DNA of 64,000 nt, from NCBI GenBank assembly GCA_018398765.1, contig JAHBMJ010003524.1, positions 1 through 64,000 of the forward strand, written 5' to 3'. Below, piece after piece: positions 53,115-64,000 of the stretch. Under the pieces are notes generated by a model. It did not search any database and had not been told where the DNA came from. It saw only the letters and a program-made list of their open reading frames with translations. Within the stretch, counting starts at the first letter, position 1. Each line of letters opens with the position of its first letter. The stretch is from Chromera velia. Taxonomy: Eukaryota; Sar; Chromeraceae. Both the position numbers and the translations under genes were made by a program.

Positions 53115-54545
53115 CTGATGATGAGGTGACTTAACCCGCCAGCCATCGTATCCCAATGGCAAAGGGCAGTCTGTGAGCATTCATGTCATATTACAAGCTA
53201 GGAGCATGCTAGCGAATGCTCACCTAAAGCAGCCGAACTTTAGGACTACTAGCTAGCAAAACACTGCTCCCCAGGTTTGATCAGTTCGGTCTTAGGCATG
53301 CAACAATGAGGGCACTAGCCTTTCGGGCGTCACTCTGAAGAAGAAGCGAGAAGTACCGCCTTACCCACTCCTCGGCCTGCCCCACCCCCCTACCTCCTCA
53401 GTCTTCCTGTCTCTCTCCGTGCTCACACACTTCTTCTATCGACATACGCTCCAGTCGCCTATACCAGAGATCACTCAGTCTCCCCCGCGGTACCTCCGTT
53501 CGGACACAAGTTGTCAGACGGTGAATCGGATCGTCAATCAATTTCTCCCAACTTTTCTCTTCATAGGCTTTACAAATTGATTTAACCCCCCCCTCATAGT
53601 TTGCCTCCCCTCCAACAATGGTGCACAACAAAGGGTGGAAAACTGCCCCAGGGGAAGACAAGAACTGCTTGGGGAGAAGTTCTACCGAGGCAGACCATGA
53701 GCCTCCCCTCCCCTCCACCAAGCTTCCGAGAACCAATTTTGCAAAACGTTGGCTGCTACTATTCTCCTTCTAATATTTGGTCAGGCAAGCAGACAGAGGA
53801 AAAGATACGCTCCTATGCATTCCTTATCTCCCCTGCCTCCCCCCTCTCCTTTCTGTAATGGAGACTGGGTTTACCCAGTCCTCCATCCATTCGTTCACTT
53901 CTCTGTTTCTCATTTCCTTTCTCAGCTTGCTATCTGATGTTCTGAAATCGACTTTATCTGGTTTACCTTCCAGAAGAGCAGGACTGATGGGTTGCACAAA
54001 CTTCTTTGCAGACCCCGACCACGCCCTTAACTCCCCCTTCCTGTGGCATGCCCACAATGCTTGAGGCAAAGCCAATCGAGCAAGGGAGAGACTTGTCAAA
54101 TACCCCCCCACTCTGACACTGAGAATCTCTCTCATGGGCCCCAGCCCAACGGCTGTAAGGGTGGGAAACACAAAAGAATTCTAGGACAAACGGAGAGACC
54201 AACGTACAAAACGAAGCTGGAGGGAGTCTAAGCATCGGATGTCAGATTCCTGAATGGGGAGAGCTTCAAGGGAATAGGTGGTGGCGGGCTCCCACGTCCC
54301 GGACCCTTGAAAAAGGACATGCGACTGTGGGGGGAGAGCATACCTATTGACGCACACAGACCCATAGCCCTCCCAACTCCCCTTTCTGCGGCTTCAAGTC
54401 TGGCGGTCACAGACTTGCGAGGGTTCGCATCAGAAAAAACCTGACAGCCAAGATATCTATAACTCTCTACCTACTCGACCGCCCAACGCTTGAAACGAAT
54501 TTTACCTATCCCCCCTCTATCTGTCAATCTCATCTATACTAGCGT
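53115..54545 (-). mobile_element. Decayed LINE (non-LTR retrotransposon) 3' part
   Basis: On the minus strand near 54455, after an in-frame stop, comes ESYRYLGCQVFSDANPRKSV, then TARLEAAERGVGRAMGLCAS and MLSPHSRMSFFKG. This is the YLG-containing thumb region just past the reverse-transcriptase palm of non-LTR elements. It continues after frameshifts with GLGPMREILSVRVGGYLTSL, LARLALPQALWACHRKGELR and a last frame ending about 53398, then a 3' untranslated part with CATTGGGATACGATGGCTGG and a short CATCATC tail at about 53115. Stops and frameshifts show it is dead. No palm or endonuclease domain remains. Confidence 0.65.
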
Positions 54546-54848
54546 ATACATATGTTTACTCTAGAGTGTACTAATCATGATCATCAAGATTTTAGTTTAA
54601 AAAAAAATACAATGACTGCCATTGTTTGTCTTATTTGAATCTTCTAGCAAAATTTGAATATATCTTATACTAAAAGGCTAGCTATTCAAGTAATGTAAAG
54701 GTCTGTCCTATCTTTGAACTCGTTAACAAACTCGTTTGACTTCAAAGTTGGAGCTTCTCGACTTACTTAAACCATTAAAACCCAATTCTAGGCCCAATTT
54801 TTAAGCCATGAACGGAGAGAAACACGTACTTGCCTAGGTATTTGCAAC
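54546..54848. other. AT-rich spacer
   Basis: Downstream of the stop of the large minus-strand gene. AT-rich, nothing recognised. Confidence 0.5.
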
Positions 54849-57800
54849 TCATAAGTCGATTTTTCCTGCATGAATGGTCTGAGTTGGATGAGTCGGCGGG
54901 CTTTGTTGCTGTTGCTGCTGCTGGTGGAGGTGGTGTGTCTCCCTGTGGAGCCTGTCGATCTTCAGAAGGCTCTCGCACTCGGCTTTGAACGACGAGAAGC
55001 CTTTAAAAAGGGGGGCAGCGGCAGATGAAGCGGAGGAATGGGGCTGAGACCTCGAGGCCTGAATGCTAGGTGATGCCTCTGTTCTCTCTCTAGCACTGCA
55101 TAGACGCTCCACCAACTGCAGCCGCAACTCCAAATTTGGCACACCCATGCGAAGAAGATTCCGGAGTCCCGCATTCCAGCGGTCTTCCTCAAGAGCTGCG
55201 AGCGCTTGCGGAGATAGACCGCCGCCTGCAGGGCCCGCAGGTGAGGAGACTGCATTTTCAGCCGCCCCCCCCCCTCCTCCTCCTCCTCCGGCTCGAAGAG
55301 AGAGACTCTGCAGAACGAAAGGATCGTCCATCAAGAGACAAGCGCATCCTCCCTCTGTCTCTAGTGCAGACTGCAGACCTGAGAGAAGAGGCAAACCCTG
55401 TGCTGCAGAGGCCGCGGGGAGGTTGCCGTCATCCCCCCCCCTCAGGCTGGAGACGTGTCTCTTGAATGCGATGAAGATGTCAATCACCTTGTGAAGGAGA
55501 GATTTCCCGAGAAAGCCCCCCATTGACGCTCCTCCTCCGTTCTTTTCTGTTTCTGTCTCCTCCTCTTCTTCTTTTCGCCTGGCTGATGACGCGCTTTCCT
55601 CTGTTTTCTCCTTTGTCTTTCTCCCTCCCCTTCCCCCTGATTGACTTCGCGTTCCGATGGCAGAAGACGAAGGGGTGCTCTCGGCTGCCGCTGGGGAGGT
55701 AGGGGATGCAGCACGGCAGAGAGGGGAGGCAGGGGCACAGGATGAGAAGCTTGAGTCGTCAAACACAGACTGCCCAAAGAAAAACACCAACTGCTCGACG
55801 TAACTCATCGCCCCCCCCTGCGGTCCTCTCGGGCCCGGCGGTGAAGGCGAAGAGACGCCGTTGCTTCCTGAAGCAGAGCTTGACAAATGAGGGAAAGCAG
55901 CTGCAAAGCCGTAGGCTGACCCCCCCAAATCACCCAAGCACAGTCCTGCAGCCGCCGGGGAAGCCTGCGCAGAGGCCGACACATCTCTATTGTCCCTCTC
56001 TCTGTCCTTCGCGTTTCTGCCCCCATGCACAGCACAGCTGCTTGCGCGTCCCCAACCGACTACTGCGTGTCTGAACAAACAGGCAGGCCAAGCGGCATGG
56101 ACAGCAGGACCGTGAAGGTGCTCGTAGGCCTCTGCAACTGTCAGACTGGCCGCAAAGTCGGGAGATGAAAGAATGAATCTGTGAACTGAGGAGAGAGACA
56201 GGTTGACAACGACAGAGAAGGGCCAGGCAGGCAACGAGTCAGCAGCCAGGCAGTCTTCTGCCTCTCCTCCCTCCTCTTTGTCAACTTCCCCAGAGCTTTC
56301 TGCTGCCCTCTCAACATCCATTTCCTCCTCTGGTGCTTCCCGTGCCTTTCTTTCCCTTCTCCTCTCCTCACGACTGACGGGGTTGCCCGACGAGTGCGGA
56401 TGGAACTCGGGAAGCGGGAGTGGGTGCGATCTGCAGGCCACCGCGTCTGCCACCTGCATCCCCTCACTGATGACAGTCGCGTCACACCCTCCTCTGACTG
56501 CCCCACACCTGCCTTTTGTTGCTGTGTGAAGAAGAGCGTCGAATTCCGAGTCGCTACTCCACTCCAAGCTCCCTTCCTCTCCTTCTTCCGAAGACGAAAC
56601 GACAGAGTCAGAGGAGAAATCTGCCGTCGGTTCGCTCCATGTGGCGACGTCAGCCGGGGGGACCTTTCCCTTTGCCCTGTCGGCTTCCCGACTGGCACGC
56701 GGGCCGTGGTGGCGATCCGGAGCAGCCTGCAGTGCGAGTGCAACTTGCACCGACCGCAGCTGCAACGCTATCAGAGCTGCAAATCGGTGTGCGGTCATCT
56801 GCAGCTGCAGCCTGGGGCAGTGAGCATGCAGGTGTGTGTGATTCGGCATGACTGCTGTGGAGGCACTCTCCTCCTCCAGGCCGGCGGTCCCGGTCCTCCC
56901 GTCCTTCTCCAAGGGAACAGAGGCGGAGTTGTCCGAAGGAGATGTCAGAGAGGCGTCACACCACTCAGCACTCTCAAGGCACAGCTGCGCGTAATAGAAG
57001 AAGACACACAGGCGAACAGAAAATTGAAATTTGCACGGTTTTCTTACCAACGCGATGAGCAGAAAGAACAAGTAGCGCAAAGCGAGCGTTGTTGAAAGAG
57101 GAGAAAAACCTGGATCGAAGGAAGAAACGAAGCAAAAAAGAGAAAAAGAGAAAGAAACCAAGGAGAAGTGTTTCCCCACTGGTTTTCCTTGAAATGCAGT
57201 AAGTAAACTGTCCGTAAAATCCCCTCGCTCCCCTGTTCTCTTTTCACCTGCATTGTGTGCAAGAGGAGCCGCTCTGCCCGGATGCCCGCCCCCCTTCCGA
57301 AGAGACGGCGCCTGGTTGCCACATCCTCGCCGCCCCCCAGGTCACTCAGCGCATCCAGAGCAGACTGGAGGATCACCTCTCTGAGAGAGAAGAAAAAGGG
57401 TGTTGATGTATTGATTGATTGAATCCGTGCGTGTCTTTTTTGGGGGTTGCAACAAGGAAGGGGTGAAAAGGATAAGGCAGACAAGACAGGCAGAAAAGCA
57501 GATGGAGAACGACGAACAAAAAGCAGATTGAAGGATCACCTCCCTGAGTCGAGTTGAGATCCATGAAGAGGGGGAAAGATGTCTTGATGCATTCACGCAA
57601 AAAAAAGACAGACCTCTGTCTGACAAATAAGACCTCGTACTTGAAAGACGAGACAATTTAAGAGAGTTAAGGCAAGAGACGGGGAAGCCAAACCGACCGG
57701 AAGACAATGAAAAGGCTTCTGTCAGACAGTTTTTTGTCCCACAAGCTCACATCGGACAAAGCACCATACAGACAGACAGCAGAGAAGAGAAAAGAGATGA

Positions 57801-58361
57801 TGGAGCGAGAGAAAGACAGACGAAAGAAACGAAGAAAAAAAGAAAAAAAAAACAAGAAAGAAGTTCATGCAGGGGAAAACAAAAGACTTTCAGGCAAACT
57901 GACGGAAGGTTGAACCCCCCCCTGGAACGGATCACCGACGCCGCCCGGGACGTTGGGGGAGGCAGGGCCTTCAGGACTGCCCCTATCGCGGCTGCCGGGT
58001 CTTCAGGTTTCTCCAAGTGCAGAAACTCCAGAAAACTCGACAACAACACCGCAGGATCTGCTGCAAACGCTAAAAACTCTTCACCCTCTTCGCTTCTTTC
58101 CCAAGTATTCTTCCCGACTGATCCCATTTCCTCTTCTCTGCCTCCTTTCCGGTTTTGTTTCCCTTTGCCCGGAGAGAGATGTTTGTCTTCAGCAGAGAGA
58201 TCTGCGTACTGCCTCTCAAGAGACAGCGCGACAGAACGACTCAAAACGCTCACTTGATTGAAGTCCAAAATGAATCTGCAAGTAATGAAGCGGCAAACAG
58301 AACACGTGCAACGATGGTCGGACACTCAGAGCTGACGTCAATCTTGAAGCACACACACACA

Positions 58362-58394
<33 letters not shown>

Positions 58395-61300
58395 GAATAC
58401 AGTGTAATCTACGATACAAGTGAGAGACTGGCACAGAGGCACACAGACAGACAAGACGGGGAAACAAACAAACAAACAAACAAACAGACAAGAAGGTGAC
58501 GCCAGGAAGCCGCATCGAAATTCTGAAGAAGGAAATCCTCATCGCCGTTCTTCCTCTGTCGAGCAACAGATAATTCCCATGAGCCATTCAATCAAAACGA
58601 TCGCTACAAAACAGGTAGATTGTAGCTCACCCACCCGAAAAGCTTTTGGGATGTGGGGTGTCCGTATTCCGGCACTGCGCCCAGGAGACGGATCACTGAG
58701 ACCGCCAGCCTCCTCACCCTCACAGAACAAACAGAGCCACCCTCTCTCTCTCTCACTCTACCACTACCTTCTTCTTCATCTTCATCTTCTTCCCCGTCTC
58801 TCATGACTCCCGGCTCCTCCACATTATCCTCCCCGACACCCAAACACACAACGACCTTCTCCAAGTTGTCAAGCACCAGACTGCCGAGAAGCCTCTCTAT
58901 CCCCTCTTCACACCCACACGCGACAAAAGCCCAAAAGGCCACGACGGCCACCTCCACCCAACACTCCGCAGCCTCAAATTCCCTCACCCCATCCCCTTGT
59001 CCTTCCTTTGAAATCTCTTCCTCTTCCTTCCTTCCCCCCTCGGCTGTCAACACAGCGTGGCCAAAAAGGGATAACTGATGAGCGGCTGAGAGCCGAAGAG
59101 GCAGAGGGGAACCAGAGCAACCGGACGACCTGTCTTCTTCCTGCCCCTCAACCTCAAACCTCCCTCCTGCACAGAGCAACCTCCCTTCTGTCAACTCGTG
59201 CTGTTCTGCACTGTCCCCGTCTCCCTCCCGTTCCCCCCACCCAGCGGTGTCTGGCCCAAAGGAGGCCGCCCAGATGATGCTGAGAAACTCCCGGACGGTC
59301 GTCAGGTCCCATCTCAGAGGCCTACCGTGCTTCTTCATGTGCGCATGCTGTGCGCGCACAAATCTGTCAGACAGACGCACAGGCGGGGAGAGAAACAAGA
59401 AGGGCATGTCAGATTTGACTGACTGCATCCTGTTGGGAGGAAAAGGAGAGACAAAAGCAACCCCGCACACTCGCCACCCAGCTCTCCCGCGCGATGCCAA
59501 AACAGCGTTAACACGGAAACAAAAACTAACGAGAGAAGAGAGACAAGTGGCAAAACACCTCCAGGAAAGAATCAAAGATTCGAAACCACACACAGCCGAC
59601 TCACTGACCGTTGTGCGAGGACTGCCCCCAATTGTTGCTGCTCAGTTTGTGATTTGACAACAAACTGCAACGACTTCCAATGGCCTCTGGTTACTCTGAC
59701 CACAGCCCGGCAAAGCTCAAAAGGGGAGGACTCCAGGCAGCTCAGAGTCGTCATCTGCACAGATTCTCTCAGCGCACCCGCCGACTCATGAAGGGAACCC
59801 TGCGTATCTGTTCCTGCTGCCCCAGTCACCCCCGACTTTCCCCTCCGTTGCTCTCGGCCAGGCAGGTCTGTCTGATGAAAGAGAGTGTTCTCAGAAGAAG
59901 GAGAAAACACCCCCCCAGGGCACTCAAGCAAAGCATCCACCAGCCTTGCGGGACCACCCAGTTCCTCCATTGGCGGAAGGGGAAGACCTTTCTTCTCCGT
60001 TTCCTCCCTCTCCCCCTGTCGCTGTGCCCACAGATTCCTCGACCCTTCTTCTCCATTCACGGTCTTTGTCTGCTGCCTGACGCCGTGATCGGATGCGAGC
60101 GCTTCAACGTAGGCAAATGAATAAACAGGAGAGGACGCACTCAAAGCGCAGGCCGCAGCCCACAGAACCTTCAATCTATTAACAAAAGGAAGGATACGGA
60201 AGGAGCACTCACTAGCGGCGTCCTCCAATTCCCCCGCTGTGGGCCGTCTGTGTTCCTCCCCTTTCTTCCACCCTCTCCGTGCGAGGCCGTCAAGACGAAC
60301 GGCCCAACGGAGGTCCGACAAAGCAGAGGAGGGCACTAACGCAGACCCAAATTGCTTTGCAATCTTCTGTGCCCAGGAGAGCAAGGATCCGTTGATCAAA
60401 TTCGAAATCGATCTCTCGAGGGTCGCGCTCATGACTGAGGAGACGGATTTCGGCCCTATCCCCTTCGACGAAATGCCCGTGGGCCCTCCAGCAGCCAGGC
60501 CCCCCCTCTGCTGCTGTGACGGGGTCTGTTGCGGCTGTTGCGCCAGGGAGACGCCCCCCTGTTGCACTGCCCCAGGAGCCCCTGGAGGGGCGACGCCGCT
60601 GTGAGGGAGGAGCTCCGGCAAGGAGGGCCAGGGGGGAACCCCCTCTGCCATCTCTTCGCCGTCATCAGTAAGGGGGGCAGCAGAGCCGAAGGGAAGGGCC
60701 GCTGCGGTATCGGGTATCTGTGATGACGTTGAAAGAAAGAAGAGGAATTCAGATGACGTGCAGGGTATCTGCGATGAAGTTGAAAGAAAGAAGAGGAATT
60801 CAGATGACGTGCAGGGTATCTGTGATGACGTTGGAAGAAAGAAGAGGAATTAAGATGACGTGCAGGGTATCTGCGATGACGTTGAAGGAAAGAAGAGGAA
60901 TTCAGATGACGTGCAGGGTATCTGCGATGGATGGTATCTGTGAGAATTAAGAGGAATGAAGGGATGAAGGCTGGTCGAATGCTTCAAACATTTTTGATTC
61001 CGTGACTGCTCTGCGGCTTTCTCTTTTCCAATTCTCCTGCCAAAAGAATCGTCTCTACGGGCGAATTCCTTGCATTTTTTTTTTCAGAATTACACACACA
61101 CGCGCGCACACAGACATGCTGATTACGAGACAAAAAATATCGAAGTGGACGAATGAAGAAGCAGAGAGGAAAGCAGAGACCCGACTTAGACGAAAAGACG
61201 GACCCTGTTGAGCAGCTCATCTAGGTGAGGAAGGAAACTCAGAGAATCTCCTGGCCCGATTTCTTGCTCAGCATCTGTTTGTGAGGAGGAGAGAGGAAAC

Positions 61301-64000
61301 CCAAATTTGTCCAAATTGGATGACCCCGGGGCGCCACTCAACACCTGAGCCCACGAGGGGATTTCGTCAGAGTCTACAGACACGCCCGCGCCTGTAATCA
61401 CCAGCACGACCCGCTCACAAATGTCCTCCAGAAGTCTGCAGCCCCCCCCAGATCGCCTGTTGCTGCTTCGGCTCTTTCCTTTCGCACTTTGGCCGGCACC
61501 TGCTGCTGTGGGCCTACCGGCAGGTGTGTGAGAAGAAGGAGAAGAAGCCTCGCGAGACAAATCAACAGGTGTGACGGTTTTTGTTCCTCCTTTCCCAACC
61601 CAACTTTCTGCCTCTCCTGTCTCCTTCTCCTTCTCCCGCCCCTCGTGCTCCTCCTCTTCCTGCAATGACTTCTTTCCCCTCTCCTTCTCCCCCTCTGCCT
61701 TTCCCAGAGCGGCGGCCGCAAGGGCAAGGACCAACGCCTGCTCCTTGGCACACAGCTCGGTCTCAAATCTCTCGGCGAGCTTCCGAAAGAACTGAGAGGT
61801 GGCGGCGCGGGGGTAGCTGAGGGGGGGAGGAGGAAGAGACACATGCAGGGAAGGGAGGATTCATGTGAGCGAAGACGGGAAGGGAGGAGACTCATTTATT
61901 GACAGCCCAGAGGAAAAGACAGGGACGCAAAGAGCAAAAAAAAGAAATGAAGAAGAGGGGTAGAAAAATAAAGGGACTAGGAGTTAGTTGATTAGAAACA
62001 GAAACCCAAAAGAGAACCGTCCCTACGGTTTCAGCGAAATCGCACGGCCTCGCTCACTGACTTGTGTTCCTCGAAAGTCCGAAAGCAAGTCCTCCAAAGT
62101 CGCAACCGTTCCGCCACACACGTACGGTCGTATATGCCCTGCACAGGGCCCAGACCCCCCGAACCCCCCGATCCCGGAGGCGGGGTCGGCCCCGGCGTCA
62201 AGGACTCTGGGCCCGGGCCTGGGCCGCCATGGCGAAATGGAAGCGGTGGGGCTGAGCCCGTGGAATGTCCCTGGACTCCTGCGACTCCTGCTGACTGTCT
62301 CTGATGTTGATTGTGTCGGGACGGGGGCACTGGTGGGGGGGGCTCTCTGCATGTTGCTGAATGGTCTCTGTCTCTCTTGGAGCTCCCCCCCCCTGCTGAA
62401 AGGGTGTTCGGAGCCACCTGCGCCGCCGCCACAGCCGAGGGCGGCTCCGCCCACATAGAGTGTGCGTGTGTTGTGAGAGAGTGCGTCCGGGATGTTGCAG
62501 ACGCCGTTGTGGAGACGGGAGGGACAGGCTGGGGAAGGGGGAGCAGATCCCCCCCTCTCCCCCCGGGCTCCCTCTCGGGGGCCCCCCACTCCCCCGCCTC
62601 TCTCTCCCTGCCGCTCTGCCCCCCCCGAGACACCACAGAAAGAGCATCAGCAACCCCCGCCCCTTGCTGCTGCGTCTGCTGAATGGAGGTACTCCTACTA
62701 CCTGAGTGGTGTGCTGCCAGAGTGTCAGACCCACCCCACCAAGGCCCCTGCCGGAACTCGAGGAGCATGCAGGAAACCTCTTGGAGAGTCACCAAGTCAG
62801 CACTGATACCTGCAGTACCTGCCCACTTTCTGGCGGTGTCAAAGAGTCTTTTGTTGACCAGCAGCTGGAGCAACTCCGAGGCGGGGGCCCTGCAGAAATC
62901 AAAGGCAGCAACGCTCATTCTTACATCAGTTTGTCTGTAAAGCATCCACAGATAAACTTCCCCACACACCGCACACAGACCAGCACCTTGCTCGGCCTTT
63001 TGAGTTCATGCAGGTTTTCCCGTCCTCCCTCAAGGCTTCAGGAGAGAGGTCGAGACGAGACGGGCAGAGAAAACCGATGGAAGAGCACGATGTCAGTGTT
63101 CATTTCACAAAATAAACGGAAGGGGAAAGGAGAGATCGAATCATCCAAGCGCAACCAGAGGAGCCCTGTGATTGCATGACCAAAAAAAGAAAGAAAAGCC
63201 GAACAGCACTTGAAGGAGAAAAGGCACATGCACATGCACCAGAGACAAGAAAGGATTGACTGACCGAAAATCGATCTCCAGTACATGTGCCTGAATGATC
63301 TGATAGGCGTGCCAGAGGAGTGAGCAGTCAGGAGAGAACCCTGCCTCATGCAGGCTCTTGAGGAGCTTCTGCCTCTTGTCGGGTTCTTCATCAATCAGGT
63401 GATGGACGGTTTCTTTGGCCATCTCGGCAATGAACGGCCGCACAGGGATGCAGATCGTATCGGAGGCATTTGATCTGCCTGTGCTCTGCCCGGCTGTGGG
63501 GGGCGTCTCCGTTGCTGCAGCCTGTTGCTCAGCGTCTTTTCTCAACACAAATTTACTCAGGTGCGTGGCACATTTTGCAAACCTGCCTTGTTTGAAGGTC
63601 CTGTGGAAGACCAAAAAATCGATTGCAGGGTTGGCAGGGTCAAAGAGACGGAAGGCGCGAATGGCGAGGGAGAACAGACCCTCTCTGCAAAGTGACGACA
63701 CCAACGTAGCAACAGCCGCACCCTCACTAACGCCCTCAGTAACCCAGGTAACAGCATCGGAAAGGTCGGATATACCCAGAGCCCGTGCAATCGGCATACC
63801 CCCCATTTCCGTTCCTGCAACACCACGATGCCCATTCGCGATCTCAGCAGCTTCCCCCCCATTTTCCTCTGCACCTCTCTGAGCATCATCCCCCGTTTCC
63901 CTACTTCCCGCGTCTCTGCACAGCTTTGTCTGGATCAGAAGCCAGATCGCTATGCATGTGGAGATCTTCACATCCGCAAAGCACGTCGCGACTACGGCAA
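54849..64000 (-). CDS. Large unrecognised multi-exon protein, 5' partial
   Basis: Exons on the minus strand: from beyond 64000 to 63265, then 62934-62062, 61816-61204, 60717-59609, 59429-58635, 58275-57904, 57380-57248 and 56984-54849 (stop). Phases close at every junction (2, 2, 0, 2, 2, 2, 0), giving about 2,255 residues here. Helix-rich segments suggest an alpha-solenoid: LFSLAIRAFRLFDPANPAID, LLWHAYQIIQAHVLEIDF, ELLQLLVNKRLFDTARKWAG, SLLSWAQKIAKQFGSAL and LELRLQLVERLCSARER. These alternate with Gly/Pro/Ser-rich and acidic disordered stretches, and the C-terminus has a Gln run before the stop. The LL..L...RLFDTARKWA type repeats are faintly like spatacsin or spastizin C-terminal solenoids, but I would not assign that. 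No enzyme motif was found. Confidence 0.65.
57360..57548 (-). repeat. Duplicated acceptor and exon start
   Basis: The 26 bases at 57360-57385 (intron end CTCAG plus the start of the 133-bp exon) recur at 57523-57548 inside the upstream intron with three mismatches, including another CTCAG acceptor. The copies are 163 bp apart, so use of the upstream one would shift the frame. Confidence 0.6.
58348..58488. repeat. (CA)n and (AAAC)n microsatellites
   Basis: In the intron 58276-58634 of the large minus-strand gene; no exon seen inside. Confidence 0.9.
60718..60937 (-). repeat. 51-bp tandem repeat of a 3' splice site (4 units, 5 acceptors)
   Basis: On the minus strand each 51-bp unit reads ATACCCTGCACGTCATCT, GAATTCCTCTTCTTTCTTTC, AAC(G/T)TCATC(A/G)CAG. 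The pyrimidine tract and CAG sit directly before ATACCC, the first bases of the 59609-60717 exon. Acceptors therefore fall at 60717, 60768, 60819, 60870 and 60921. The 51-bp length is 17 codons. Units 60718-60768 and 60769-60819 are open in the exon frame; unit 60820-60870 has a TAA. A shorter sixth acceptor-like copy is at 60937. Confidence 0.85.

Noticed and set aside
53398-53736. Independent minus-strand gene of 112 residues
   Set aside because: Better explained as the frame-shifted C-terminal remnant of the LINE.
54849-57179. Start codon and signal peptide at 57179 for a separate 776-residue protein
   Set aside because: The hydrophobic start is translated intron; the exon begins at 56984 after a GCGCAG acceptor in phase with the upstream exon.

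Overview
This is a nuclear window from an intron-rich eukaryote. The best guess is a chromerid-type photosynthetic alveolate such as Chromera velia. That is an inference from gene style: long secreted proteins built of thrombospondin-3, C-type lectin and FG-GAP modules, a Shewanella-like phosphatase, a helical-repeat protein of the kind expanded in apicomplexans and their relatives, short GT-AG introns ending in TGCAG, and dense CT/CA microsatellites. No bacterial operon, CRISPR array, rRNA or tRNA was recognised. Two N runs (31560-31576 and 49944-49966) show it is a draft assembly. All exon models were read by eye from splice signals and phase continuity; each model joins into one open frame.

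Positions 1-29103 (+) hold the 3' part of one very large gene: 42 exons and about 4,960 residues in the window, with its start to the left. It encodes a modular, probably extracellular protein: the end of a C-type lectin domain, FG-GAP propeller blades, thrombospondin type-3 repeats, cysteine-rich DGTxCTDD modules, twin copies of an unrecognised 381-residue module, two full C-type lectin domains, five copies of a YWTD-like beta-propeller unit alternating with thrombospondin-3 exons, and a cysteine-rich C-terminal domain. Nearly every exon is symmetric with phase-1 introns, so the gene looks built by exon duplication.

Positions 29104-34545 are a gene-poor, repeat-rich stretch: a retroelement copy with 17-bp target duplications, further retroelement ends with ATC tails, a non-autonomous DNA transposon with 12-bp terminal inverted repeats and 8-bp target duplications, AT-rich DNA and a 47-bp minisatellite of about 40 copies. 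Then follow a secreted Shewanella-like protein phosphatase (34546-37524, -), a helical-repeat protein of the RAP/HPR or OPR type (38214-47553, +), a poly(ADP-ribose) glycohydrolase (48098-51108, -), an intronless LAGLIDADG homing-endonuclease-like gene (51688-52575, +), a decayed LINE (53115-54545, -) and a large unrecognised gene (54849 to beyond 64000, -).

The most unusual signals are at splice sites. In two genes the 3' splice site itself, with its pyrimidine tract and the first exon bases, is tandemly repeated (47-bp units at 22961-23148; 51-bp units at 60718-60921, where two extra acceptors stay in frame). Two introns of the giant gene begin inside arrays of donor-like GTGA or GTCA repeats. 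About 44 percent of the giant gene's donors carry C at +3. The other leading finding is the free-standing nuclear LAGLIDADG gene. The genes do not form an obvious pathway; they are independent nuclear loci.
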